Assembly: GCA_947846985.1 (NCBI GenBank) | Contig: CANTUZ010000002.1 | Span: forward strand, 14,146,087 to 14,210,086 | Source of the DNA: Fratercula arctica | Taxonomy: Eukaryota; Chordata; Aves; Charadriiformes; Alcidae | Direction of reading: 5' to 3' | Length of the DNA stretch: 64,000 nt | The notes under the pieces: generated by a model | The model's database searches: none | What the model was told of the DNA's origin: nothing | What the model saw: the letters and a program-made list of their open reading frames with translations, nothing else | Program-made: the position numbers and the translations under genes | Shown: in pieces, positions 1 to 12,500 of the stretch | Layout: every line of letters starts with the position of its first letter | Position numbering within the stretch: the first letter of the stretch is position 1

Positions 1-1675
1 GGATATTTGAGTCATTGTGATGTGGAGTATTATGCTTCCTTGGTATTTTAGAAATATAAAACTGACAACAGGTCAGGAAAATATTATGAAGATGACGAAA
101 GCCTGTTCTAGGAGTGCTGCAGCTGGTGGCATGTTTACTCTTTATCGTTAGAGGGAGAATTTTAATTTGGCTTGAACAGTTAGTTTCTTTTTGTGCAACC
201 TTTATGCAGTTGTGAACTGTGCTAAAAGGTACTTGAAGCAAAAATGAGTACTCCCAGTGCAGCGTTTGAAGGAAAACTATTTTTTCTGTCTCCACATAGT
301 TGTGTGAGCTTATATGTAATGCAAAAGATACACACAGCAAGTAAGAGTGCGGAAGAAGAGAAGAAAAGAAACTGTTCTGGGCTGGGCTGAATGCCAGGTA
401 TTAAGAGAATTTTTGTTTTACACTGATTTTAGGAGAAGCAGCATCACATCATGTGCCATTTATAAATAACTGATGAAAGATCATGTAATAGGCCGTTATG
501 GCAAGGCATATATTTGCTTCAGCTGTAATGCCTGTGTGAAGTAGTTTTACTTTATCTGTAACGCTGACATCAGTCATGCATAATTGTCATGGAAAGTTAC
601 TAGTCCAGGCACAAATCTCCTCACTCATCCTCACTCTCACGATGATAATGTAGCTGGTGGTACTTTACTCACCCGTGTGGGAGAATTCTTGCCTGAGGGG
701 GTGGAATTTTGTACAGGCAGCAAATTTAAGAGAGTTAAAAGGACAAGAGGTTTCCAGATGCCTTGAATTAAAGTGAGTGGTTATTCCTAACCATAAATGT
801 TTAACTCCACTCCCTCAGCAAATCACTTTCAAAATAGATATTTATTTTCAAACAAAACCAGTTGCCTTGTGAAACTGTTGGTTGGTTAGGGGAAAAAAAA
901 TGACCTAATGCTTCTGAATAAAATATCTGATCTCTTGTTGCCAAGGCTGAGTCACTTCCTGTTACAATAACAAGACTGTCATCAGCAAACTTCTCTAGCC
1001 ACACAGTGTAGTTTGCCAGTGTGTTCATGGCTTTATTTGTCCATGTTGTTAGAAAGTTAGCATTGAAAAACGTACTGTACTAAATTCGGAGACACCAGCT
1101 TTGTATTAAAGTGCATTAGTGTCGGATCTCAGTTGCATTTATTCCTGATAGTATAATCTCTGTTTTCTTCGTGCAACATAATAATATCCACCCAGCTGTG
1201 TACAGTAATGCTGTAATTCTATCAAGGGATTCTGGACACAACATAATACATTAATATCATCAGAGCTTCCTCAACTGGAATTTGCAGGATCATAGTCAGC
1301 TGTTTCTTATTTACAGGAATGAGATTTGAAAAGTACCTGGAAGTTCATTCCACTTGTCACCTAACAGATAACCTCTAGCGTTTTCTTGACTGTGGTGAGT
1401 TTTAAAGACATGTTTCGGTGATCTTTCAAAATATTAAGCATACGGTGGTTTGGGTTGCGTTTGAGCAGGATTGGGGCTGGCTCGGCTGGCAGGCAGAGGT
1501 GGTCTGCTTTCCCTGCACCGCTGATTCAGCAGAGCAGGAATTCATTAGGGCTTTTGCATAACAGGTTGGAATTCATTTCCTGGGCAAAACAAGTTGGCTG
1601 AAGCCCTTTCTGCAGTTAAAGCGGTTAGAAAATAAAGGCCCAGTCCAGTGTTTACTTTCAGTGCTATTATTGCTT

Positions 1676-1694
1676 CCCCTCCCCCCCCCTCCCC
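1676..1694 (-). other. G-rich tract on minus strand (quadruplex-capable)
   Basis: The plus strand reads C4-T-C9-T-C4, so the minus strand carries G4-A-G9-A-G4. That supplies at least four GGG runs with very short loops, which is the sequence requirement for an intramolecular G-quadruplex. The plus strand is followed at once by 'ag', so it also resembles a pyrimidine tract before a 3' splice site, but no exon evidence follows it. Confidence 0.6.
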
Positions 1695-3697
1695 AGGTTT
1701 CAAATATTATTTGGGAGCAGTGTCTGGCAGGCTGGGTTCTGGATGATCCATTGGATCTGTATGCGAATCCCAGTTACTGACTCACTCTGGGCAACGTAAA
1801 TGACTGTTCTGAGCCTATTATTAGAGATGGGGGTTGGGGGCTGTCTTACATGTTCCTTGGGGTTTTCATCCTGGTCCTCTGCCCTAAAAATCAAGTGCCA
1901 TATCAGGTCCCCAAAATTAAGAGGCAATTGAAAAATTAACCTGCACCTTTTTGTGCCTCAGTTGTTGCCCCACCACCACCGCCTCGGGAAAGAGAAATGA
2001 TAAAACTTTTAAATTGTTTTGCTATTGGTATTTGGTATTCATAGACAAGCAGAACTATACACATAGAGTCCTTTTGAGTAAACAGAATAGTCTCCCTTGG
2101 TTCTGGTTTTGTTTTACTCTGATTACTGTATTTAATATCTGTCCAGCAGGATCATTTATGCTAGTTCTTCCTGAGAGCCATGTGATGGATAGTCCTGCAT
2201 CTCTCGCAATCTTCAGCCAAATCCAGGGGAGCCCAACTGAATGAAAGTACTTGTGAAGTGCTACTCACAAGAGGACGGGCACCACACTGATCTGAGGTGT
2301 GTCAATTTGAACACCCTTTTCATCCTCCCACTTTCACTATCAAATTGTTATAATCGTGGCACAGAACAAGGATCTTGTTAAGGACTATCCAAGCTTAATC
2401 TGCAGGGTTTTTGCTTTTGCATTTTTACAAAGAAAAAAAAATATTTTCAACTCCTTTTTTTTCTGTCTTTTTAGTTTAAAAAAGAAAACAGAAAATGTAA
2501 GTTGATATGTTTAAGCTGACCGTGATGAATCCGGGATAAGTTACTATGCTCTGTTCTCTGATAAACAGAGACGTTATTGTGCAGTCCTGGATAAAGTCAC
2601 TGATTATACTGTTTGGGCTATGAAAGCAAAATGTGTTGCAAGGGTTTGGGTGTCTGTAATTAACCAGTTGTAAATGCTGTGGTTGGTGGCTAAGCAGCTG
2701 TTGAGATCACTGTCAGAATTTCACCACTGCAAAGGAACTATCCTGTGTTATTCCATTGTTTCAGGATGGAAAAGAACAGTTGTTTGTATATGTTTCTTTT
2801 TTTCCCTAAAACAGAACAAATGTTGGCTGTAAACTGCACTCACAGTGTTCCAGGCTATATCAGTGGAAAGGATTGGTTATTTGCCTGAGATTGTCTTTGT
2901 CTTCAGTGTAACGTTATCAGACACTGAGAGTATCACTGCAGCCTAAAGGTCCATTTTTCACGAGGGGTTGCTACCGCGTACCTTGAACATTCATTCTGCT
3001 GGGGGCACCTTTCCCTGCCCATGCACTGATTCACTCCCAGGATACATCCGTGAATATAATTGAGCCCTAAGTTTGGATACTAAGAATCTCATGCATTTTT
3101 AAGAACATGTATCATTTTAATACTGGATTTAAGCCTCTTAGGGCTTTCTTGAAATACACCTTGCAGTTTGACATGGGTAACTCTTTAGTATTGATGTGTA
3201 GACGGCAAAGAACTTTGCCACTAGCAGATTATATCAAATGCAGCAGGTTGGCCGCTGATTGCCTGAAAATCCTAATACTTGTAGGTGAAACTATGGTGTA
3301 AGACCTTTGGCACTCAAACCTCCTGACTCTATCTAGTTCAGGGAACGGTGAGTTCTCAGTTACAGGGAGTGGGAAGATGATGTCATTGAAAAGCTATTGC
3401 CCTGCTTTGATATTAGTAAATGCGTTCAAAGTTCTCTAGGGACCTCTAAGGGCTGAAAAACTCTCCCTGCCACAGTTGCTGGGGGATAGAGGTAGTTTCT
3501 CCTTCCCTCTCTCTCTCAAAATTACTTTACCTGTATTTTAAACTAGAGTGTGAGTGAAGGGCATTCTGGAAAATAAGTTTGTCTGCACTGTTTAAGAGAA
3601 CATGTTGAAAACATGTTTAAGAAAAATGTTGAAAGTGAGGCTGGGTACATTCTTATATCACTGATGGAAACAAAGACAGGAACAGAAAAATCCAGAC

Positions 3698-3722
3698 GTG
3701 TGAGTGTGTGCGTGTGAGTGTG
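3698..3722. repeat. GT-rich alternating purine-pyrimidine tract
   Basis: An imperfect GT repeat ('gtgtgagtgtgtgcgtgtg' and continuation) of about 25 bp. It is largely alternating purine-pyrimidine, the type of sequence able to adopt Z-DNA under supercoiling. It is followed about 10 bp downstream by purine-only G5-A-G5. It is a short degenerate microsatellite with no gene beside it. Confidence 0.6.
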
Positions 3723-3900
3723 CCTGAGGAAGAGGGGGAGGGGGAGGCAGGATTAAGCCCTTTGCAAAACAAAAGTAGTAGGTGCCAACGCTGATGTTTT
3801 TAAGGCATGACTGTCACTAGTCACTACGTGATAACTTATTAGCAATTAAAACCTGAGGGCTGGATTCCTCTTTTTTCTTTTCTGCATATGCAGTGTTTTT

Positions 3901-3923
3901 AAAAAAAAAAAAAAAAAAAAAAA
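3901..3923. repeat. Poly-A tract, 23 bp
   Basis: An uninterrupted run of 23 A. The sequence upstream shows no recognisable gene, SINE or CR1, so I do not call this a retrocopy tail. It creates a spurious poly-phenylalanine stretch in reverse-strand frames. Confidence 0.85.
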
Positions 3924-5637
3924 TGGAGTGAAAGGTCCTGGCAAGTTGCCAGCCTTTCTCCTCCTCAGATAAGGGGGCGAGTGATGCAACACCGTGACTC
4001 TTTTTCCTTCTTGCATCTTGCCTGTTGCATGGGGAAGTGAGCGATTTCTTAGCTTTTTCATGCCTACGAGCTGGGCTGGGCTTTGTCTTGCTTCTGGTGA
4101 CAGGCAGCTTCACAGGGCTCCTGGCTGCCTGCTGTCCTCGCAGGGCCCGGCCCAGCCTTGGGGGCATTGGAAATTTTAAATACATCTGGGTCTGGGTCCT
4201 GCTGCTGGCCTGTGGCTTTATAACTGGGCCATCACATGTGCTTGAGCCACAAGCCCCAGGGAATGTGCTAATATTGCCGATAACAAATATAAACATCTAA
4301 GTTGCCTCCACCTTCTCCCTCCCAAATTTGTGAATTTATGTTTTTGAGCTGTAGGGTCTATGTGTTGTGAGTTTTCTTCCCAACCATGAAGCCCGAGTTT
4401 GGTTTGTTTGATCTTGGTGTAGTGGGTTCTCTAATATTTTCCGTGCTGCGGTGAGGCGTTCAGCAGGACAGCACGTATCACGAGACTCCTGATAAAATCA
4501 TGGGAGTTAACAAGGCTAGCACTCGAAGGAGCTTTGCAGATTCAGCCTTTTTCTGAAAGTAACATTCCAACGAAACAGAGATAAACTGAATGAAACAATC
4601 TCACAGAATATTTTACTTTGTGGTTCTCTTTCTTTACATAAAGCACCTCTTCAGACCATCTGAGTGGGATTTCGGTAGTCACATGATGGCTCCCATGTCA
4701 CTCGATTGGTGACATGACTTGGCAGGAGGAGGGAAGAGCCAGGAAGAAGGGAAGATTTAGCTTTTTTTACAGAAGTTAAAAATGAGGACATTTAAAACAT
4801 ATTTTTAAAATCTCACTGGTACTCAATAGCATTGGAATCCGATTTGTAGCATCGCTAAAACAAATAACATTTAGGAGCAGTGAGCCGCGTGCACAGAGTC
4901 ACTGGTGATGTCACTGGTGACACGTCTGTTACCTGTCCCCTGCTTAGTTGCAGCCAGCGCCGCAGCCTGAGAACATCTGAGCATCGGGCAGGATTCCAGG
5001 GCGCTGAGTCAAAGGTGAAATGCCAGCACCAGGGAGTGATTGCTGGTTTCGCTGGCTGAAATACCAGTCGCATTACACATTTATTATACTTACACAGAGA
5101 GAATGCAAAGATAGAGCAAAGGGATAAACAGCAGGAGGCCTACGCTGACGGGAAGAGGCAGTATTCAAACATGATAAAGAGTACAGCTGTGATAAAAAAG
5201 CAGTAATGTTGGCTGACACGTATTGTTGCTGGTACGCCATTGGACATTTATAAGGGCATTTTTATTTCCTTAAATGGGGAGCTCCTCTTTGTGTATGTGT
5301 GTGTGTGTTTGTTTACACTACATCTCGCATGCAATTCTGAAGACCTACAGCTGGTCTGAGTCACAGTAGCAGAACTGAGGCAATATTTATAACAGGCATA
5401 TGGACAGTACTTAGTGAAATTTAGGTCCCAAGCATGCAGCTGAGCCTGCGGACGCGAAGCACACACTGCACCCCAGTTCTTAAAGTCAGGCACATGCTTC
5501 AGTGACTGCAACAGCAGTACTTTGCTTTGGTTGACCTCTACTATTTCCCAAGACTGAAATGCATTATTAACATTGGCCTATATCACTCATTGCTCTTGGA
5601 GGTCGGGGAGACCGTTATTTGTGACTTTCCGTTCTTT

Positions 5638-5661
<24 letters not shown>
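5638..5661. repeat. Poly-A tract, 24 bp
   Basis: An uninterrupted run of 24 A followed by 'gagaaaagaag'. As with the run at 3.9 kb, nothing recognisable lies upstream, so it is annotated only as a homopolymer. Confidence 0.85.
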
Positions 5662-5668
<7 letters not shown>

Positions 5669-6550
5669 GAAGAATGGAATTTATTACCTATTTTGCATTT
5701 TTTATTCTTTTTCTGTTATTTTGTGTGATTGTTTCAATGTTTCGAACTAACACAGGACAACCTTCACCGGTACACTGCATCCTTTTTTTTGACATGTGAT
5801 CTGTCTTGGAAAGCTACTGTAGAAAGAGTGAATTTTGTTGCATTTTGTTGTAGAAATTTGTGAAGTTTTGAAGTTTTCTAATTTTGAGAGAATAAAGCTT
5901 CAATGCCTTTAAAAATAAATCTGAGTACTGCACAATGTAATGATATCAGAAAGCCAACAAAGTTGAGTGATATTTCTGACAGAAAAAATTTACAGTTTTT
6001 GGCCACCAACCATGATGTAAGAAGAATTTCTGTGCATTAAATTAACTTATCATAATAGTTATTGAATCCTCTTTCTTAATGTAAAGGTTCTTATTTCCAA
6101 AGGGCGAAGGAGAGAAGTTTAATGAAGAGAAAGTTCCCAAAAAGCTGAAAAATAAAAAGATTCAGTTATGGTGTACTATTGATACCAAGATTAATGTAAT
6201 AGCTATCTCTTAATGAAATTTAAGAAGTGACAGATGTGGTGATGCAGTGTTGTCCAAGCAGACATACACGTATGACCTCTCTTTAAGAATGGTCAAAATT
6301 CCAATTCCATGGTGACTTGGTAGGGTGCTTAGTTTTATGCACGTGAGGAGACCCTTTGCTTCAAATTACACATATGCTTCATGTTTGCAACCTTACTCCT
6401 CCAGGACATCTTCCAGCAAATTCAACACTCCTATTTTCTTCCAAATGCTAACTACATTACATGCTTTCCTCCCTTTCAGTCACTTCAAAAAGCATGATCT
6501 GGTAAGTCAATGGCAGAACTCCCACTGACTTCTGTAATGCCGGGAGTAAA

Positions 6551-9500
6551 GCTCTCTGCTTATGAAACTTAAACATTTATTTTTAGAAAACTTTCCAACA
6601 TTACAAAAAGGTCATTTCAGTCCTGCAGCTCTCCACAATGGTCAGTGACTGTTTTACACATTTTCCTTATATTTAAGAGAATTTATTATCCGCACTTTTT
6701 ATTGTTATTCTTTGTGCCTTTTGGAAGAGATGGTAAGGATTGAGGCCATGTCTACTTTATCTGGACATTTAAAGGTCCCATGATGATATTGATAAGAATT
6801 TTTGGGCTTCATTTCTCAACCCTGCCCGCCTGTGCAACATGCTGGATGTTAGATTTTTGCTACTATCTGCATTAGAATTTTCTCCCATCCTCTGCTACTG
6901 TTCTTGTAAAATATCTTAGTGGGAGCTTTGTAATTAAGAGATGCAAGATGCTGAAGATTTCTATCAAGGTTCATTTGCAAAGAAATATGGGACTAGCTTA
7001 TATTTAGCCTCAATCATGCCAAAGTTGTCCATGTCTTTCTTCTCACCCCTGAAACAGAGGCATGCTGGAAAGATTCTTGTGTTCTTCGTGTCTCCTCCTC
7101 TAGCCTTGGCACTGCTAAGAGGTAACAGAGAGGAAGAACAAGTTTCAGACGGTGAGAAAGGAGGGTGTAAGGAATTGTGGAGTTGCTGCTGATGGATTTC
7201 CTACATTCAGTTGTTTCACCGTGTTGGTTCCAAATATACTGTCAAATACAGGGCACAATAGGACCCTCCAAGCAGCAGAATTGACATCACATCTGTAGGT
7301 TCAGAGCTGAGGTTGATGACTACTGGAATCAAGCATTGGTTCTGCAGAACACAGATCAATAGGTAAGATGGATCCTGCCTTTTAGTTCAGATGCAGATTC
7401 ATTGGTATTTTCAATTTCTGTTAAGCTCTTCTGAGTTGAAAGTGCTCTGAAGTAACAGTGCATAGTGCAGAATTAAACTTCAAACCCTTCCTGAGTACAT
7501 TGAAGTAACCCTCTCCCATAACTACACACTATTCATCACCATATTCTTTATGAAACAAAAATATTCCCACTTTGAAAGTTGGTCTTTATGGACTTTTTCT
7601 GAAAGTGGAAGTCAGATACTAATGAGACAGTTCGGCTAGCCAGTGCCTTGACATGTTTCATTTATGGCTTGATTAGACCCTGATTTAATGAGATACTGTA
7701 CTACATGGAAGCACATCATCTTCGGCCATTTAACACTGAGTGGAGTCTGAATGTTTCATTTCGGCAGTGTCTCTGCACTTTTGAAACTAAAAGAAAAAAC
7801 ATAGAATAAAGCATAATTTAAGTAGAATGTTTCATTCCAACTGCAGTAGGCAATTACAAAGAAAACCATTCTGAGACTTCCCACTTCTTTGCTTCTCTTT
7901 TCAGTCCTATAGACTATGCATTAGTGCTTCTGAGGTTTTATTATACTATATAGAATGTGTTTTGAATTTAAGATTTGTAAGGGAAAAGCAGACAAAAGTA
8001 CAATCTCATGCTTCCATTCATCTTCCCTGTGTGTTATTCCAGAGATTCAAAAGGGTGATACATTGTCTAGATTTTGTGACTGGTGGGTTTCTTTGTTACA
8101 GGTTGTTTTAGGACGACATAGAAATTTTTGACATCCGCTTTCACGCGGTTTCCAGTGGAAGGGCAGCTCCAGAGCGCTGCAACGCTCCAGTTGATTTTCG
8201 CTGCTGGATGACACCTAAGCATCCAAAAGCTTCACTAAATTGTACTGTAGACTGCACAGTCCTGGAGTTGTACAAGATCTGAGGTATTGCTACTATGTTT
8301 TAGGCTCACCTCCCTTTGCAGTGGTTTGGCACCAAATGGATTTCAATTGAACCCAGCGGCACAAAGAACCGAGGTAACCTTACTGGTACACTTGTGAATA
8401 TATCGTTCTTATATACATTCTTACTTAGGAACAAGGCACGATACCGTATGGAATGGCTCACATCTATTTCTTGGTTTTGGGTTAATTGTGTAAACTCAAA
8501 CGAGTCTGAAGAAAAAAGGATATGTTAAGAATCAATTATGTCATGCTGAGATGAGGTTAATTATTTAACATCTGGCAAAGGCAGATGGATTCTCAGTTAA
8601 CACAGTGGAATCCATTCAGTCAGCACCTTGATAAGCACCATGTCTCTCTCACTGTCTCAGATGCCTTCCTGGAGATCCTGTGTATGTGCTTTCCAGTTTC
8701 TCTGAAGACTGGGTAGGCAGCACATCAAGACAGTTTAAAATGATTGTCTGCCGTTGCCTGCAAGTCTTTGGTAATTTGCAAGTGTGAGTGATGCATGCTG
8801 GCAGACACTTTCTTACTGTGTGGCCCTTCTGTCCAGCAATTTGACTTTTTACTTAGTAACTTGAGTGGGTTTGGTGCTGTACATCAATATCGTGGGATGG
8901 ATTTTCTCAGAGGTATTTTTTGTTGAGATGTGGCCACTGCATACTGACAGCACCTGTTAAAGCATTGTATTGGAGTTATTTGGGAGATTAAGATTTGACA
9001 TGGTGACCACACATGATGTTCTTGATGGCCATACACAGGAAAGACAGTTTATGATTTGCTAGCATGAGATGTGGTCTTCCGTAGAGGAATCCACAATGTT
9101 GCCAAAATATTTAAATATATTTAATGCTGAAGGAGACCTTTTTGATTTAATGTTAGGGTAACGTGGCCATCTTGAACCTCTTTCAAGAGGAAATCCCCGT
9201 GGTCACATCTGAAGATCTTAAATGTCATTCCCATAGAAGCACTTTCAAATTATAATGATTAATTATTTTTATTTGTATGCTTCTCGCAGGTCTCAGGTAG
9301 TATATCTATGCAGGACTTCCCACGGCCTTCAGTTTTCCAGCAGCTGTTTTTCATGTGCCTTTTGAGTGGGTGGGAATCCTGTAAGACTGTTCTGCATTAC
9401 CAGAAAAAGCTTCAGCCCTGCTCTGTTTTACCTTCATACAAGAAAAGAAAAACACAGAAATCAGAATTTAAGATATATTAAAACTTTCTGTGAGCAAAGA

Positions 9501-12500
9501 AAAAATATGAAATATCCTTGAAGGAGAAAAAATTGAGTGGGAACTTTGTTTTTATACTTCTTTCTTCAGATCCTGCACACTCGTGAACCTGTGGGAAGTG
9601 CAAGGCAGCGCTGCCAGTGCTGTCATGCCCAGAACATAGAGACAAATGTAGGAGAAACACCTTTCCTGGTACCTCATGTTTGTAATCCACTGGATTAAAG
9701 TCTGTGGTATTGGTTTTTTGAAGTGCTGTCATTCCACAGCACCTGGAGGTGGGTGCCACTGGGCTGTACGGTTGCAGGAAAGTGGAAGTGTTAAGCGTGA
9801 CGCTCAGAAAATGCTGCTCTTCTGTCATTTTTGAAGAGTGTAAATCAGAGGTCATTCCACTGTAACCAGCAGATTTTCTACAGTCAGTGTGAAATCATCA
9901 TCCAATTCAACAACTTCATGTCTCTGAGTCTGGAGATACTCAGCCTCGATGCTTCGGATCCTAGCCGAGGCACGTCTTGTGTGTTTCCTACTTAACTAAC
10001 ACTTGCACAATTGATGGCCAAACATTCTTTCTGGAGCATTTACCATTTCCAAATATATTTATCTTTCAGGTAAATAAATTCTGTGTTAATTAGTGATAGC
10101 TCACTGCTAAAATATTCACTTCATTCTTTTATCACCCTGTGGCAGAGTTCTGCATGCCATGCCAGCTGTCCTTCACAGCAGGTCTTAAAGGTTTGAAGCC
10201 TTATTTGGTGTCTGCAGTGACCTTTTAAATTCCAGAGTAAAGCTGGGGCTACACAACTCGCAAATATAACACTTGTTAATAAAATGTCAGCTTTGTAGTA
10301 GTCAGGCTTGCGTGGATCTTTCAAACTGCATTTTCTGTCAGCTTAATAGTTCGGGATTGTGTACATGTGGTGGCACAGTTACAAGAGGGGTAAAACCTTC
10401 AAAAATATCTCCCTTCTCTTCCAGCCATGTAACCAGGTCACAATTCTACCCCCCGGGGAAAAAATAATTTCCCCCAGTTACATTCCAACAAACAGTTGTT
10501 AGTTTTCTTCATTGCTTAGGTGACCTCAAGTAAACTCAGAAATGCCAGGTTTTAAAGACTAAAAGATTGCCTAAACCTTCAATCCCTGAATCAATAGCAA
10601 TGTAAGTAAATAATAGTAGCAGGGAAAAAAAAAAGAGGGGGGAGCAGGGGAGAAGCAGCAGAATGTCTAGCAGATGTTTCCTAAGGAAGATATAAACAAG
10701 GAAAATGAGCAGTCACATTTTCCTTTAACTTTATAGTGCAGTTTACAAGTTCATTAAACAGGACTTCTGAGCAGGGCAGCCCTTGCTGAAGGATTGTTTA
10801 AGTTGAAATATTCTTGATTTCCTGCTCAGCTGACCCACTTGATAAAATGCTCTGTAATGACATCATCAGCCATTGAAGAGTTAACAAAACTATTGTATAA
10901 ACCCCTGTAGTTTAGATGGTTCTTGACCTTTGCATGTAGGTAATGATTACTTCAGTGTCTGTAGGCATGCTGAAAAGTCTCTGTAATGTACTCAAGAAAA
11001 ATAACACTGACATCATTCAAAACTATCACTTTTTTATTCTTTTAATAGATACCATAGCTGTTTAGATTTTAATGATCTGTCTGTATAGTTGCCCAAAGCC
11101 ATTTCTTTTCCATCTATTTAGTGAAACTACTTAAGCAGTTCATGTTATGTTTTAAAGATTTATCCAAGTTTAGGTATTGCCTGTTTCCCTCCTGGAAAGT
11201 TAGGTGTGGCATTACTGTGGTCTTTACCTCTTGTTATACTGGGGAAAAAAAAAAAAAATTTGGTTATTCTACAATGGTACTAATTTTTTTTCTTTTTCTA
11301 TAAAAGATTTTTAGCTGCAGAAAACCTTGTTATCAATGAAAACTTTACAATAGACCTCAATGGACTTCTAGTTGACTCAGTAATGCACTTTCATTACTGG
11401 ACTAATACTAGACAGTTGGAAGTTGTCTAATGCACATAAAATTCTCATATAACCTATAATATGGAATAATCAGAATATTTTGAAATAATCATAAAGATGT
11501 GGGGTAAATTGGCAAACGGCCTGTTCTGCACGGTGAAAAAAAAAGAAAAATCAAACCTTTGAAAACCTATGTCATTGCATGAAACAATATATTTCCAAAG
11601 TCTCTCTTCAACACACTGACTTGAGGACGTCTTTACATAGCCCTGATCATCTGAGACCAGTGATATAGCTGCACTTTCATCACAAAATAAAAATCATAGT
11701 TAAAATAGAGATATTCCCATCTTTTCCAAGCCCAATAGAAGAACACTCAAAATCAGCTCAAATTATTATCACTTCGTATTAAATATGAGACTATTGTTAA
11801 ATGGTGCATGCAGACAGTATCTATATCACAATATAGCCATAACTGTTTTCCATTAAGTGTTCCAAATTACTATAAATTAGTATTCCATAGCTGATTAGAG
11901 ATGAGATTAAGAAATGCTTAAGAACTACTTTAAAAAATATTTAACAGAACAGAATATATCTTTCTATCTTTGCATTCTTTGTGGACCTGCTGTGCGCACT
12001 TAATGGAAATTGGCCTGGAATCTCTGCAAATCCAATGGCAACATTTGCTGTACAGTTTGTAAACTTGTTTGTTATATTTGTAAATCCTTTTTAATGCTCC
12101 TGATTATCTTAAAAGATGTCATTTCTCCCTTTTAGTATAAATAATTTTATGGTGTTGGCAGTTACAACTCTATCAAAAAAAGTATTGAAATTTTGTAAGG
12201 AATTAGGCTAGAGCTCTATTAAAAAAAAAACCAGGCTCCATGAAGTTCAAAAATTAGCAGATATTGCAAGCTACTTGAAGTTTACACAAACGAAAAAAGT
12301 ATGATTTGACAATGTTATGGAATTCTATCCTTTAGATTTTGTTACATATTATAACAAGGATGTTTTTTAGCTGCAGTGAGGACTACAGTCTATGTGTGTT
12401 ACCAATAAAAGCATCTTCCTTCCCAAAGCAAGATTGGTCTGTATCAGCTAAGGTCTGTTTTTTTTGGTTCTTTCCCTCTTTTCCCCACTTAACATAGCTT

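Larger units (their letters stand above)
1..6500. other. Non-coding AT-rich unique DNA, left end
   Basis: No coding region is supported. Open frames are below 160 codons and lie on both strands without family resemblance. Contents seen: a C-rich run at 1676-1694, a purine/pyrimidine-alternating GT-rich stretch at 3698-3722 followed by two G5 runs at 3734-3744, a 23-A run at 3901-3923, a moderately GC-rich patch at about 3960-4260, a short (GT)n at 5291-5308 and a 24-A run at 5638-5661. A MARE/AP-1-like palindrome core 'gctgattcagc' is at 1520-1530. I see no CR1 or MIR match in this stretch. Confidence 0.75.

Noticed and set aside
3817..4296. Reverse-strand 159-codon open frame, the longest in the window
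   Set aside because: It reads through the 23-A tract as poly-phenylalanine, overlaps open frames on the plus strand, and has no recognisable domain.
4025..4300. Plus-strand 91-codon frame resembling a small membrane protein
   Set aside because: Frames overlap on both strands in a GC-richer patch; no conserved features, and the hydrophobic stretch follows from T-rich codons.
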